Virus record (IMG/VR): IMGVR_UViG_3300011115_000375
Span: 1-32,444 of that record
Strand: one strand, 5' to 3'
DNA from: a virus
DNA: 32,444 nt
The notes beneath the pieces are model-generated. The model searched no databases, was not told where the DNA came from, and saw only the letters and a list, made by a program, of their open reading frames with translations. The position numbers and the translations under genes are program-made. Of this stretch, positions 17,276-24,429 are shown piece by piece; positions within the stretch are counted from its first letter, which is position 1, and every line of letters begins with the position of its first letter.

Positions 17276-17700
17276 TATTTTTGTCCCGCTTTAATTTTTA
17301 ACCAATCAGCCTCGGTTGCGCCAACGGCATCAGGGTTTACACCTTTTGCCTGCATATAATGTTCTTTCCATGCGGTCGGATGTGTTGCTGATTTCAACAT
17401 TTCACCGGTTGAAGTTGATGATGGCCAATGGTAACGATTGCTATCATATGGGTCTCTTTCAGGTCTAACGCCTGCATCCCATGCTTTGCGGTAATCATAA
17501 TTAGCGTTTTTGCTCAAATCTGGAGATTCCCCATATTGCTTTGTGAATTCCGCATACCACGGTGTAGCCGCTATTTCTTGCTGGAATCTAATTTCTTTTC
17601 CTTGCGCGGCTATGTTTGGGTTCATAGTTTGGGGACGGGTTGCCGCCTCTAATTCCTGCTGATATAACAATGCCGCGGCTATTTGGTCAGCGTCAGCCAT
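17275..17700 (-). CDS. Conserved phage protein with DYR...HWP motif
   Basis: This is a 141-aa protein, mostly polar and helical. Residues 68-125 contain NYDYRKAWDAG, YHWPS and KSATHPTAWKEHYM, which match a motif widespread in tailed phage structural proteins (DYDYRGAFKAG...HWPD...NHPTFS type). The motif's function is not known to me. It starts at ATG 17700, which overlaps the FkbM stop by 8 bases. The position between terminase-side genes and portal suggests a minor virion protein. Confidence 0.6.
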   Translation of the reverse strand: MADADQIAAALLYQQELEAATRPQTMNPNIAAQGKEIRFQQEIAATPWYAEFTKQYGESPDLSKNANYDYRKAWDAGVRPERDPYDSNRYHWPSSTSTGEMLKSATHPTAWKEHYMQAKGVNPDAVGATEADWLKIKAGQK

Positions 17701-18304
17701 GAGTAAATATCACATCCCTGTTAACCCGGTCGGCAATCTTGTAACCCATGTCGGCCAGTAGGTTGATCGTGTCATCGTCGGTGTAGCCGTATCGCTCTCC
17801 GTGACCCTTTAGCTCTAACGTAATCACCGGCCAGCTCGCCTCGACGGTTGCCAAAGCGCCCAAGATAGCTAGATGCTCGTAGCCTTCAACGTCAAGCTGC
17901 AGCAGGTCGCAGTCGGTTACGCCCAAGCTATCTATCGGCAAAACGTCAAACTCTGCGCCCTCTTTAATCTGGTGCGCGCCAATGTTGTCGGGGAATATCT
18001 GGTCTATGGCCGCCTTGCCGTAATCCTTGCCGAACGCAGCCCTGCGGCTAATTACCCGCGGCTGGTTGACCGTGTTGATAGCCAGCGCCTCGTAGTTAGC
18101 TGCGTCCGGCTCAACGGTGTAGACGCGCTGGAACTTCTGCGCTAACGCCATCGGATACACGCCCACGTTGCCGCCTGCCTGTATCGCCGTCCTAAACTGC
18201 CGGCACAGATCCAGACTGGCGCCGAGATCCGGCACCTCGGCCAGTGCCGCTTGAATGCAGCACTGGTCAGCCTCAGGGACCGCCCAGCCCTCATACAGTC
18301 GCAT
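17693..18304 (-). CDS. FkbM-family SAM-dependent methyltransferase
   Basis: I choose ATG 18304 (203 aa) because GAGGG lies 7 bases upstream; a TTG 6 bases further upstream is less likely. Residues about 43-70 carry the SAM-binding motif I (AGGNVGVYPMALAQKF followed by VYTVEP, with the ribose-binding acidic residue). DCDLLQLDVEGYEHLAILGA (131-150) is the hallmark FkbM motif. FkbM enzymes O-methylate sugars, polyketides or other acceptors; the substrate is unknown. It overlaps the glycosyltransferase upstream by 14 bases, so the two may act on the same glycan. Such pairs are known in some phages. Confidence 0.85.
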   Translation of the reverse strand: MRLYEGWAVPEADQCCIQAALAEVPDLGASLDLCRQFRTAIQAGGNVGVYPMALAQKFQRVYTVEPDAANYEALAINTVNQPRVISRRAAFGKDYGKAAIDQIFPDNIGAHQIKEGAEFDVLPIDSLGVTDCDLLQLDVEGYEHLAILGALATVEASWPVITLELKGHGERYGYTDDDTINLLADMGYKIADRVNRDVIFTHG

Positions 18305-18887
18305 ATGCAACCCTCGTCTGCTCCCACGGCCGAGGCTTGCCGTGGAACGCGATTAAACGATCTTCGGCCTGCACGCCGTTGGGCAGTATGTCGGCTTTGA
18401 ATGACTTGATGCCCGGCGTAATGTCTTGCCAGTATGTAACCGGATGGTCACGCAGCGCCCACTCAAGATAGACCTGATCGCCCCCTTCGCAGTAGCGGTC
18501 GCCAGTCTTGAACTGGTCGTAGATGAACCGATGCGGCTTCAACCACCACATTAGGCTGGATTGCATCGCCCGTGGATCGGCGGCGCCACGGTAGAAATCG
18601 CGCATAATCACAAAATCGTGCGGTCGCGCAGCTTCTAACATTTCGGTGCAATCGCCCACCAGGACGGTGTCTAGATCCATGTAGAGCGCGCTTGGCAACC
18701 GGAACAGCTCGACCTTTGACCACCAGCCCGCCCAGTCGTGGTCGAGCGCCAGCGTCGGGCAGTCCAAGTCTAAGTCGGTCAGGCAGATGAACTCCTCAGC
18801 CGGCAGGAACCGGCTGCACATGTCCTGCAACGCGTAAACGTGCGCCGGCTGGAAATCACCGCCCGACTTTAGGACGCAAGCAATCAC
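18291..18887 (-). CDS. Glycosyltransferase-like protein (GT-A, DxD)
   Basis: The start is probably GTG 18887 (198 aa), which overlaps the preceding stop as GTGA; the upstream in-frame extension is Arg/His/Cys-rich noise. The protein has a GT-A-like layout: FICLTDLDLD strand, KVELFRLPSALYMDLDTVLVGD with the metal- and nucleotide-sugar-binding DxD-like DLD (about residues 66-70), and a late GGDQVYLEWAL segment with HGKPRPWE at the end. This order resembles small sugar transferases of the GT8-like type. The donor and acceptor are unknown. Together with FkbM it forms a two-gene unit between the terminase and portal groups. Confidence 0.75.
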   Translation of the reverse strand: MIACVLKSGGDFQPAHVYALQDMCSRFLPAEEFICLTDLDLDCPTLALDHDWAGWWSKVELFRLPSALYMDLDTVLVGDCTEMLEAARPHDFVIMRDFYRGAADPRAMQSSLMWWLKPHRFIYDQFKTGDRYCEGGDQVYLEWALRDHPVTYWQDITPGIKSFKADILPNGVQAEDRLIAFHGKPRPWEQTRVAYATV

Positions 18888-19192
18888 GCGCTGAAGATTC
18901 CGACAGCAACAACGGTGGCGCCTGCGCCGGTGGTGATCTTCCACGGTCCGGTGACCGCGGCCATGTTAACTTCCAGGCTGATCGGCCCTATTACCGCACT
19001 CGCTGCGGTGCTGATAACAATGGATGTCGAACCGTCGATCAGCGTCACACCTGCGCTGGCAACGGTGATGACGTTGATTATCAACCGGTGCACATAGTCA
19101 CCGGCTGCACCCGTTCCGCCCAGCACCTGCGCGGTCACGCTGGCTGCAACTGTTTCATACTGATAACGATATGGATTGCTTACGCCACTCAT
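18884..19192 (-). CDS. Small beta-sandwich virion protein, unknown
   Basis: This is a 102-aa, Ala/Val/Thr/Gly-rich, beta-prone protein. The N-terminus has NPYRYQYETVAASVTAQVLG, and the core VASAGVTLIDGSTSIVISTA recurs in small phage structural proteins near terminase genes. It starts at ATG 19192, overlapping the terminase stop as ATGA, with AAGGAG about 12 bases upstream. Its end couples to the glycosyltransferase by GTGA. No enzyme motif is visible. It may be a head or neck decoration protein. Confidence 0.6.
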   Translation of the reverse strand: MSGVSNPYRYQYETVAASVTAQVLGGTGAAGDYVHRLIINVITVASAGVTLIDGSTSIVISTAASAVIGPISLEVNMAAVTGPWKITTGAGATVVAVGIFSA

Positions 19193-20514
19193 AATCTATT
19201 GCTCCTTGATTTTGCGGTTGCCCACATGTCATTCAATGTAACGGTGTTCTCCGGCCCGACCATCAGCGGCTTGACCACATCCGGCGCCCTGACGGTCGGC
19301 TCGGCGCGCCAGGCTATCGCCAACATTCGCATAGCGTCGGCAGGATGCGAGCACCAATCGTGCCGCGGCGTCTGCCGAAACGCTTTCTTGTCCTCGTCAT
19401 ACTCGCGCTGGTATTGGCGCAGAGCCTCAATTCCCTCGCTGCAATGATCCACGTGGAACCATGTATTAGGCAGCATCTGGCGCACCGCCTGGATGCCGTC
19501 CTGCACGCTCAGGTCAGGCACGATGGCCAGGTTGTTGATGCCCAGGTATTCTGCCATTTGCTCGATGATCGACTTGCCCTGCGCTGCCAGCGTCTTGGCC
19601 TTTGCATCGTGCGGCAGGTAGTGCTTGCCGTACTTGTACGGCTTGCCGGTGATCACCGCGGCCAGCTCGCTGATGTTGGCGCCGGACACCGCGTAGTAAT
19701 CAATAACGTGGATCTCGCCGCGGATGACCTGATACCACCAAATCGCGGTATCGTCCCGGTATCCCAAGTCCCACGCGGTATGCACCGGAACCTCGGGCTG
19801 GTAGTCGACCCGGCAGATCCTGCCCGCCTCGGTCGCCTCGCGCATTTCGGTGCCGTAGAAAGCCCCTAAGATACTCGCTTCGAATGAAATTTCATATTCT
19901 TGATCGTACTGGTCTTTTGAGAGCTGCGCCCTCGCTGCCGCCAATTCGCCATCAGGTAGCAACCCAGACTTACTTGCTGGCAGCTGCAGCAGGAACCATT
20001 CATCTTGCAATCGTTCTGCAGTCTGTTTGATTTCCCAAAACTGATTCTTGCCCTTAGGCGTGCCGCCAAACACGGCCCAGCCCTGCCGGTCGGAGAGCGC
20101 CGGCCGGATGACGTTGCCCCAAACCGACGGTTTGAAGTCGCCATACTCATCCATGAATATCCCGTCAAAACCTAGCCCGCGCATCGAGTCAGCGTTGTCA
20201 GCACCGAACAGCCGCACCTTCGAGCCGTTTATCATGTCCACGGTCAGCTCAGATTCGTTCGTGCTGGCCGCGGCCGTGGTTGAAAAATGCTTGAGATAGT
20301 CCCACGCCACGCTTTTAGCCTGGCTCCGGAACGGTGCGATATAGGCATATTGCGGCATCGGGCTCCTGCTGGTGACCGCCGCCCGGATCAGGTCGTTGAT
20401 CGCCGCCACGGTCTTGCCAGCCCGCCTGTGAGCCACCAGGCACGACCACCGCTTGGTGCGGTTGTGGAACGGCAGGAAAGCGGTACGAGGCTTGTAGGGA
20501 ATAACGTGGAGCAT
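19189..20514 (-). CDS. terL: Terminase large subunit
   Basis: This 441-aa protein packages DNA into the prohead using ATP and cuts the concatemer. The N-terminal ATPase has Walker A-like HRRAGKT (29-35), Walker B FDGIFMDEYGD (116-126, D122/E123), and the coupling motif FGGTPKGKN (149-157). The C-terminal RNase H-like nuclease starts at HTAWDLGYRDDTAIWW (about 245-260, D249) and has HPADAMRML near residue 402, which holds a further acidic residue. This is the expected length for TerL. It is followed by the 102-aa structural gene and preceded by the small subunit, whose stop overlaps its ATG as TAATG. It resembles terminases of P22/BPP-1-like podoviruses, which suggests headful packaging, although the pac site is not identifiable here. 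Confidence 0.9.
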   Translation of the reverse strand: MLHVIPYKPRTAFLPFHNRTKRWSCLVAHRRAGKTVAAINDLIRAAVTSRSPMPQYAYIAPFRSQAKSVAWDYLKHFSTTAAASTNESELTVDMINGSKVRLFGADNADSMRGLGFDGIFMDEYGDFKPSVWGNVIRPALSDRQGWAVFGGTPKGKNQFWEIKQTAERLQDEWFLLQLPASKSGLLPDGELAAARAQLSKDQYDQEYEISFEASILGAFYGTEMREATEAGRICRVDYQPEVPVHTAWDLGYRDDTAIWWYQVIRGEIHVIDYYAVSGANISELAAVITGKPYKYGKHYLPHDAKAKTLAAQGKSIIEQMAEYLGINNLAIVPDLSVQDGIQAVRQMLPNTWFHVDHCSEGIEALRQYQREYDEDKKAFRQTPRHDWCSHPADAMRMLAIAWRAEPTVRAPDVVKPLMVGPENTVTLNDMWATAKSRSNRL

Positions 20515-20849
20515 TACTCAATCCACCGGAATGTGTGCTCTTGGGGCCCGCCCTCTGGCCCTGAGTTCTCATGCCGCTGAGTCTCGGCCCACCGCATCTG
20601 GGCTTTCGTCCACCAAATCATCGCGGTAGTGTCCTGCCCCACCGTCGCTTTGTTAAACAGCGTCTTGGCCACCGCAGCCGAGGCTTGAGCCTTGCCCAGC
20701 CCAAGCTCGAGGTCGTAGTGCTTGCGGAGCGTGTCAGGGGCGATGCCAATCAGCGCGGCGATCTGGTCTTGAGGCAAGCCGAGGCCCGAGGCACTCTGAG
20801 CCTGTTGCCGTGTTTTATCGGTCGGACGGTGCGGTTTGATAAATGACAT
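20514..20849 (-). CDS. terS: Terminase small subunit, probable
   Basis: This is a 111-aa protein immediately upstream of the large terminase. Residues 24-48 (GLPQDQIAALIGIAPDTLRK and following HYD) form a helix-turn-helix, as in small terminases that recognise the packaging site. The C-terminal half has KAQASAAVAKTLFNKATVGQ and MIWWTKAQMRWAE, which belong to this phage family. The small subunit would oligomerise on pac DNA and guide the large subunit. The region just before ATG 20849 (AAAGA) is a weak ribosome site, so translation may depend on the upstream methyltransferase gene 18 bases away. Confidence 0.75.
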   Translation of the reverse strand: MSFIKPHRPTDKTRQQAQSASGLGLPQDQIAALIGIAPDTLRKHYDLELGLGKAQASAAVAKTLFNKATVGQDTTAMIWWTKAQMRWAETQRHENSGPEGGPQEHTFRWIE

Positions 20850-20867
20850 TCTTTTAAGAACGCGAGA

Positions 20868-22094
20868 TTATGCGGCTTTCTTTAATGAAATGAACGGATT
20901 ACCATTTGATTCTAACGTTGCTGTCTGTCCTGTGAATGCCTGCCAGCGCTTGATGATCACATCGACATACTTTGGATCCAGTTCCATCAACCGCGCGCGC
21001 CGGCCTGACTTCTCACAGGCGATAACCGTAGTGCCTGACCCGCCGAACGGGTCGAGCACGATGTCGCGCGTCTTGCTGCTGTTGCGCACCGCGCGCTCCA
21101 TCAACTCCACGGGCTTCATGGTTGGATGAAGATCGTTCTTGTGTGGTTTCTTGATCTGCCACACGTCACCTTGATCGCGCGCACCGCACCAGTAGTGCTG
21201 CGCACCGTCCTTCCATCCGTACAGGATCGGCTCGTACTGGCGCTGGTAATCCGCACGGCCCATGGTGAATGTGTTCTTCGCCCAGATCACGAACGTGGAC
21301 CACTTGCCACCGGCAGCGCGGAATGCGGCCTGCAGGGTGTCGAGTTCCGATGAACTCATCGCGATGTAGACCGCGCCCTTGGTGACGGCTAGAATGTTTT
21401 GGCAAGCAAGCAGCAGAAACGCTGAGAAGTCCGCACCCATGTTGTCGTTCAAGATTGGCCGATGGGTGCCGCGCATTTTGTCCTTGGCGGTGTTGGCGTA
21501 ATTCACGTTGTAGGGCGGGTCGGTCACCGTCATGTCGGCCAACTCGTCCCCGAGCAGCGCCTTGTAATCTTCGGCCTTGGTGGCGTCACCACAGATGACT
21601 TTGTGCTCGCCCAGCAGCCACACATCGCCGGGCTTTGTGACCGCATCGTCGGTGACCTCGGGCACAGCGTCCTCGTCTGTCAGCCCATCCGTCCCTACTG
21701 GCGCCAGCAGCGCCTCGATCTCGTCGGTGCTAAAGCCAGTCAAGTCAAGGTCGAAGCCCATGTCCTTCAGGTCGGTAAGTTCCACCGCCAACATCTCGTC
21801 ATCCCAGCCCGCATTCAGCGCCAGCTTGTTGTCGGCAATGATGTAGGCTTTCTTCTGCGTTTCGGTCAGATGGGTTAGCCGAATGCTGGGAACGTCAGTA
21901 ATTGACAGCTTCCGCGCTGCCATCACCCTACCGTGTCCGGCAATAATGCTCCCTGTCTCGTCAATCAGGACGGGATTGGTAAAGCCAAATTCTTTAATGC
22001 TTGCGGCAATTTGCGCCACTTGATTTTCAGAGTGAGTACGGCTATTCCTGGCATAAGGGATTAGCTTGTCAATCTTAACTTGCTCAATAATCAT
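20868..22094 (-). CDS. ParB-N domain fused to DNA N4/N6 methyltransferase
   Basis: This is a 408-aa protein. Residues 1-100 are a ParB-like N-terminal domain with the nucleotide-binding GHGR at 53-56 (AGHGRVMAA). A linker rich in Asp/Glu follows (about 130-158). From 160 the methyltransferase domain has VICGDA, TDPPYNV at 191-197 (catalytic motif IV), FVIWAKNTFTMGRADYQRQYEP and DPFGGSGTT at 348-356 (motif I). The order motif IV before motif I is the beta class. It would methylate adenine N6 or cytosine N4; the target is not readable. No restriction partner is present, so protection against host restriction or packaging-site marking are the likely roles. It overlaps the preceding 54-aa gene as ATGA. 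Confidence 0.85.
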   Translation of the reverse strand: MIIEQVKIDKLIPYARNSRTHSENQVAQIAASIKEFGFTNPVLIDETGSIIAGHGRVMAARKLSITDVPSIRLTHLTETQKKAYIIADNKLALNAGWDDEMLAVELTDLKDMGFDLDLTGFSTDEIEALLAPVGTDGLTDEDAVPEVTDDAVTKPGDVWLLGEHKVICGDATKAEDYKALLGDELADMTVTDPPYNVNYANTAKDKMRGTHRPILNDNMGADFSAFLLLACQNILAVTKGAVYIAMSSSELDTLQAAFRAAGGKWSTFVIWAKNTFTMGRADYQRQYEPILYGWKDGAQHYWCGARDQGDVWQIKKPHKNDLHPTMKPVELMERAVRNSSKTRDIVLDPFGGSGTTVIACEKSGRRARLMELDPKYVDVIIKRWQAFTGQTATLESNGNPFISLKKAA

Positions 22095-22255
22095 TTACGT
22101 TCCATCTGCTGCATTGCAACAGCCAACCGTTTACCCTTATCAGCCTGATTAAAGTCTCGCGCCACGCTGGCTGGCACGCCAACCTTTTTTGCAAACTTAG
22201 GATCGTGCGCGGCTGCCGCCATCATCCGAGCTTGAGTTGGTGACGCAGAAGGCAT
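22091..22255 (-). CDS. Short DUF3008-like phage protein
   Basis: This 54-aa protein is too short for standard cut-offs but is joined on both sides: TAATG at its start to the DUF5856 gene and ATGA at its end to the methyltransferase. The sequence MPSASPTQARMMAAAAHDPK, then FAKKVGVPASVARDFNQADK, matches a family of short basic phage proteins beginning MPSxSxxQ, often annotated DUF3008, of unknown function. It is Ala/Lys-rich and helical. Placement upstream of terminase suggests an early or late accessory protein; no function can be read. Confidence 0.75.
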   Translation of the reverse strand: MPSASPTQARMMAAAAHDPKFAKKVGVPASVARDFNQADKGKRLAVAMQQMERK

Positions 22256-22623
22256 TACTTCAACTCCCTTAGCCGATAAATCGTCGAATCAATCAGCTCG
22301 CACAACTCGTCAATGATGTTCTGCAATTGCGAATCGTCGGGTAACACTTTGCGAATGTTATCCACAAAGTCTTTAATCTTTTGAATGTAAGTCAGCGGCA
22401 CTTTTGCAATATGAAAGTCAGCCGGGTAAGTGTCGATCACATCGTAGCAGCCCTGAAACGCCTCTGCCCAACGGTCGGCTATGTCGACCACATGCTTGTA
22501 GTAACGCCCCAGCGCCTTGTGCTGGCTGTAGCTTTTGCTTTGCAGGTGCATGAAATGAGCGTTCGTGCCTGAGTGAAGCAGGACAGAAACGAAAAGTGCC
22601 GCATTCTTTTGATAGTAAGCCAT
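22255..22623 (-). CDS. Ferritin-like DUF5856 protein
   Basis: This is a 122-aa all-helical protein, and GAGGT lies 5 bases before ATG 22623. The segment HSGTNAHFMHLQSKSYSQHK, then ALGRYYKHVVDIADRWAEAF (residues about 17-56), looks like the phage DUF5856 family, which shows Dps/ferritin-like features. Several His, Asp and Glu residues (H35, H44, D47, D50, E54 approximately) lie on the expected helices, but the classical Dps ferroxidase set is not clearly complete. It is the first gene of the late operon, after the promoter and hairpin. A metal-binding or DNA-protection role is a guess from fold resemblance. Confidence 0.55.
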   Translation of the reverse strand: MAYYQKNAALFVSVLLHSGTNAHFMHLQSKSYSQHKALGRYYKHVVDIADRWAEAFQGCYDVIDTYPADFHIAKVPLTYIQKIKDFVDNIRKVLPDDSQLQNIIDELCELIDSTIYRLRELK

Positions 22624-22629
22624 AGCACC

Positions 22630-22681
22630 TCAAGAAAACCGCGGCTGTGGGGTGAGCGCCCGCATCGCTCGGGCCGCGGTT
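22630..22681 (-). terminator. Terminator-like hairpin in the late leader
   Basis: Read leftward, AACCGCGGC (22681-22673) pairs with GCCGCGGTT (22645-22637). An inner stem of CGAGCG-type (GAGCG/CGCTC at 22670-22666 and 22658-22654) lies within the loop. A short T-rich stretch (TTTTCTT, about 22636-22630) follows the outer stem. This is the layout of an intrinsic terminator about 40 bases after the predicted start and before the first late gene, comparable to lambda tR'. Alternatively it is a structured leader that protects the message. Confidence 0.5.
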
Positions 22682-22722
22682 AAGCGGGGTTTGCGCTCTC
22701 GGGGAGAGATAGGCGCTATACA

Positions 22723-22751
22723 ATAATAGTCCTCAATAATTCTGCGCGCAA
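22723..22751 (-). promoter_or_regulatory. Candidate late promoter, leftward
   Basis: Read leftward, TTGCGC at 22751-22746 is a modest -35, followed by a 17-base spacer and TATTAT at 22728-22723, a -10 matching 5 of 6 consensus bases. It lies in the 137-base gap between the nuclease gene and the DUF5856 gene, the only sizeable gap upstream of the late operon. Its place and the hairpin behind it suggest the late promoter, but the -35 is weak. Confidence 0.4.
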
Positions 22752-22760
22752 GCACAAAAT

Positions 22761-23069
22761 TTACGATAAATCAACAATTCGCTGGATATACCTGCCCTTT
22801 GCATTTTTTCGCCAACCGTGTACCTCGGCCCGAATACCAGCCTCGCGCACCCGGCCAATGGTTTCCGAGTTAGCAACCTTTGCAACCCTGTTTGCAACGC
22901 CCTCGCTGGTAACCTGGACCGCAAGCACCTCGCCGCGCTTGATCGCCAACAAGTCTGCCCAGCCCCACAAATCCTTGCGGGTCCGGGTAAAAGAATTCCA
23001 TTTCTCGACCACCTCGACCAGGTAACCGAGATCGCGGAGAGCTTTCAAACTACGCTGCGTCGGTGTCAT
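22761..23069 (-). CDS. PD-(D/E)XK-like nuclease family protein
   Basis: This is a 102-aa protein. Residues 5-60 have the layout of a small restriction-fold nuclease: TQRSLKALRDLGYLVEVVEK, then WNSFTRTRKDLWGWADLLAI and GEVLAVQVTS. The Asp at 39 (ADLLAI) precedes the strand with LAVQVT (49-54), which would be the D...(D/E)xK site, here with Q and T in place of E and K. The protein is common in phage replication or late-control regions. It could also act as a non-catalytic DNA-binding protein, or occupy the place of a late antiterminator just before the late promoter. It overlaps the 54-aa gene as ATGA. Confidence 0.55.
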   Translation of the reverse strand: MTPTQRSLKALRDLGYLVEVVEKWNSFTRTRKDLWGWADLLAIKRGEVLAVQVTSEGVANRVAKVANSETIGRVREAGIRAEVHGWRKNAKGRYIQRIVDLS

Positions 23070-23230
23070 TTATCAGCCCCCCTAATGCGTTCAAAAATTG
23101 CTGCGGCACCGTAATGCCTGAAATCTTTCTGAATAATCATAAAAACGTATTTTTTAAATAAGCTCCAAACCTCTTGGTTGTGCATGTCGAATTGCTCGAA
23201 ATCATGGTAGATCTGTTCTGCTCTAGTCAT
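23066..23230 (-). CDS. 54-aa phage protein of NinX-type early region, unknown
   Basis: This 54-codon frame encodes MTRAEQIYHDFEQFDMHNQE, then VWSLFKKYVFMIIQKDFRHY and GAAAIFERIRGADK. GGGGGA is 6 bases before ATG 23230, and the stop overlaps the nuclease start as ATGA, so it is a real gene although short. The F-x-x-F, HN-x-E-V and IFERIR pattern recurs in small phage proteins near replication or nin-like genes. No function is known to me. The protein is helical and amphipathic. Confidence 0.7.
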   Translation of the reverse strand: MTRAEQIYHDFEQFDMHNQEVWSLFKKYVFMIIQKDFRHYGAAAIFERIRGADK

Positions 23231-23242
23231 AAATCCCCCGAT

Positions 23243-23713
23243 TTAAACTGACACCCTGTTACCAGTAATAACCCCAACCTCACGGCAATCCCGTAAAAAC
23301 TTGTCAGCAGCAGATCCAATACCAAAATGGTTTGCTTGCCTGATGATAAAGTCGACCTGCGCTTGATTCACAACTTTTTCCGTAGTCCACCAGCGGCCAC
23401 CTGGGGACTTTTTGATAGTTGCGTTCAGCTTCTCGACCTGCTCCGGTGTAGGCAGAGACTTTACCGGCGGAGGCAGAGCCCGGACTACGACAGAGTGGTC
23501 AACCAGCAAGGCTTTAAACTGCCCAAACGTCGGTGGCCATTCAGGGAATTCAGTCGGCAGCCTTGCCAGAGCAGCGACAACATCACCGTCCATTGTTGAC
23601 CAAAGCTCAATCCAGCTATCAACTTCGCTTTCACTTTTAAACAATGCAGTAAATTTCTGTGCGTACATATCCTTGAAAACTTGATGCAGCCTGACCGACC
23701 ACGATCTTTTCAT
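23243..23713 (-). CDS. Possible helicase-loader/replication P-like protein
   Basis: This is a 156-aa protein with ATG 23713 overlapping the DUF1376 stop as TAATG; a TTG 15 bases upstream is less likely. Residues about 55-70 contain LPTEFPEWPPTFGQFKALL, which resembles a motif in replication proteins following DUF1376 or O-type genes, comparable to lambda P. The rest is helical with no Walker motif, so it is not an ATPase. The neighbour order initiator then loader is the argument. The C-terminal half is a helical segment, and helicase-loader function is an inference. Confidence 0.4.
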   Translation of the reverse strand: MKRSWSVRLHQVFKDMYAQKFTALFKSESEVDSWIELWSTMDGDVVAALARLPTEFPEWPPTFGQFKALLVDHSVVVRALPPPVKSLPTPEQVEKLNATIKKSPGGRWWTTEKVVNQAQVDFIIRQANHFGIGSAADKFLRDCREVGVITGNRVSV

Positions 23714-24429
23714 TAGATTGACTCCCAAGGATTTGTAGATTCTTTCTCCAATTCGCGCTGCAAAATCCTTTGTGTAGCAGCTCCTAAATCAAAAGGTTCA
23801 ACTTTAACCTTCATCCATTCTGCTTTAAACCCCGTCCAGCCGCGGGCGCAGCACTCAACTAAAGCGGCTTCCAGAGATATGCCAGCCTTGGCAGCTTCTT
23901 TGTCAATCCTGCTAAGAGCCGAGCTCGTCAACGGTGCTTTTTTAGCTCGGCGCAGGGTTTGGAAGTCGCTCCAGACCTGCTCAGATACCGTTTCGGGACG
24001 ATTACAGTCGCGTTTAGCGACTATAGTTTTTGATGTACTAGTTAATGTTTTATGGTTATTGGTTATTGGTTGTTGGTTATTGGTTAGTTGAACGTCCGTT
24101 GAACGTCCGTTGCGCCTTACCTCTGCGGATGCCTTGCCCGCCCTTGATGCCTGATCAAATTTTGATGCGTAATGCATTATTTCGCGGTCGGCTCTTTTGT
24201 TAATCCACGCGTCCTCTTTATTGGTAAAAAACGACTTCAAAACAAAAGCAACCTCGGCCTGATAATCTTTCATGCCAATCTGCCGAGCAACGTCCGTTAT
24301 ACATCCGTTCAACGGGCGTTCATGCAGATAGTATTCATCCAGCAGCTTGCGATATGCCAAATCTTCGAGCAGGGATAAGTTTCTTGTGTGGCTGGCGTAA
24401 TCGCCAATATTAAACTGGTAATAGTGCAC
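23713..24429 (-). CDS. DUF1376-containing replication initiator-like protein
   Basis: The start is GTG 24429 (238 aa), with AAGGAG 6 bases upstream. The N-terminus HYYQFNIGDYASHTRNLSLL and then EDLAYRKLLDEYYLHERPL is the DUF1376 domain (residues 2-100), common in phage and plasmid replication proteins. A low-complexity hinge (about 116-140) has tandem Asn/Gln/Thr residues encoded by DNA repeats, followed by a helical C-terminus. It probably initiates leftward replication, as lambda O does, with iterons inside its gene. Its start region is sequestered in a long RNA stem, so its level is likely controlled at translation. The gene before it is a 43-aa leader frame. Confidence 0.7.
   Translation of the reverse strand: MHYYQFNIGDYASHTRNLSLLEDLAYRKLLDEYYLHERPLNGCITDVARQIGMKDYQAEVAFVLKSFFTNKEDAWINKRADREIMHYASKFDQASRAGKASAEVRRNGRSTDVQLTNNQQPITNNHKTLTSTSKTIVAKRDCNRPETVSEQVWSDFQTLRRAKKAPLTSSALSRIDKEAAKAGISLEAALVECCARGWTGFKAEWMKVKVEPFDLGAATQRILQRELEKESTNPWESI
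24054..24112. repeat. Tandem 7-mer and 11-mer repeats inside the DUF1376 gene; candidate origin
   Basis: Five tandem copies of a 7-base unit GGTTATT (with one- or two-base variations) span 24054-24088. Immediately next, TTGAACGTCCG is repeated exactly at 24088-24098 and 24099-24109. AACGTCCGTT recurs at 24289-24298, and CCGTTCAACGG forms a palindrome at 24305-24315. The 7-base period is not a multiple of 3, so protein selection is not its source. Repeats within an initiator gene are the pattern of lambda-type origins. Confidence 0.5.

Noticed and set aside
18888-18944. N-terminal extension of the glycosyltransferase (MEDHHRRRRHRCCCRN)
   Set aside because: It overlaps the upstream gene in another frame and is compositionally odd; the GTG at 18887 with GTGA overlap fits better.
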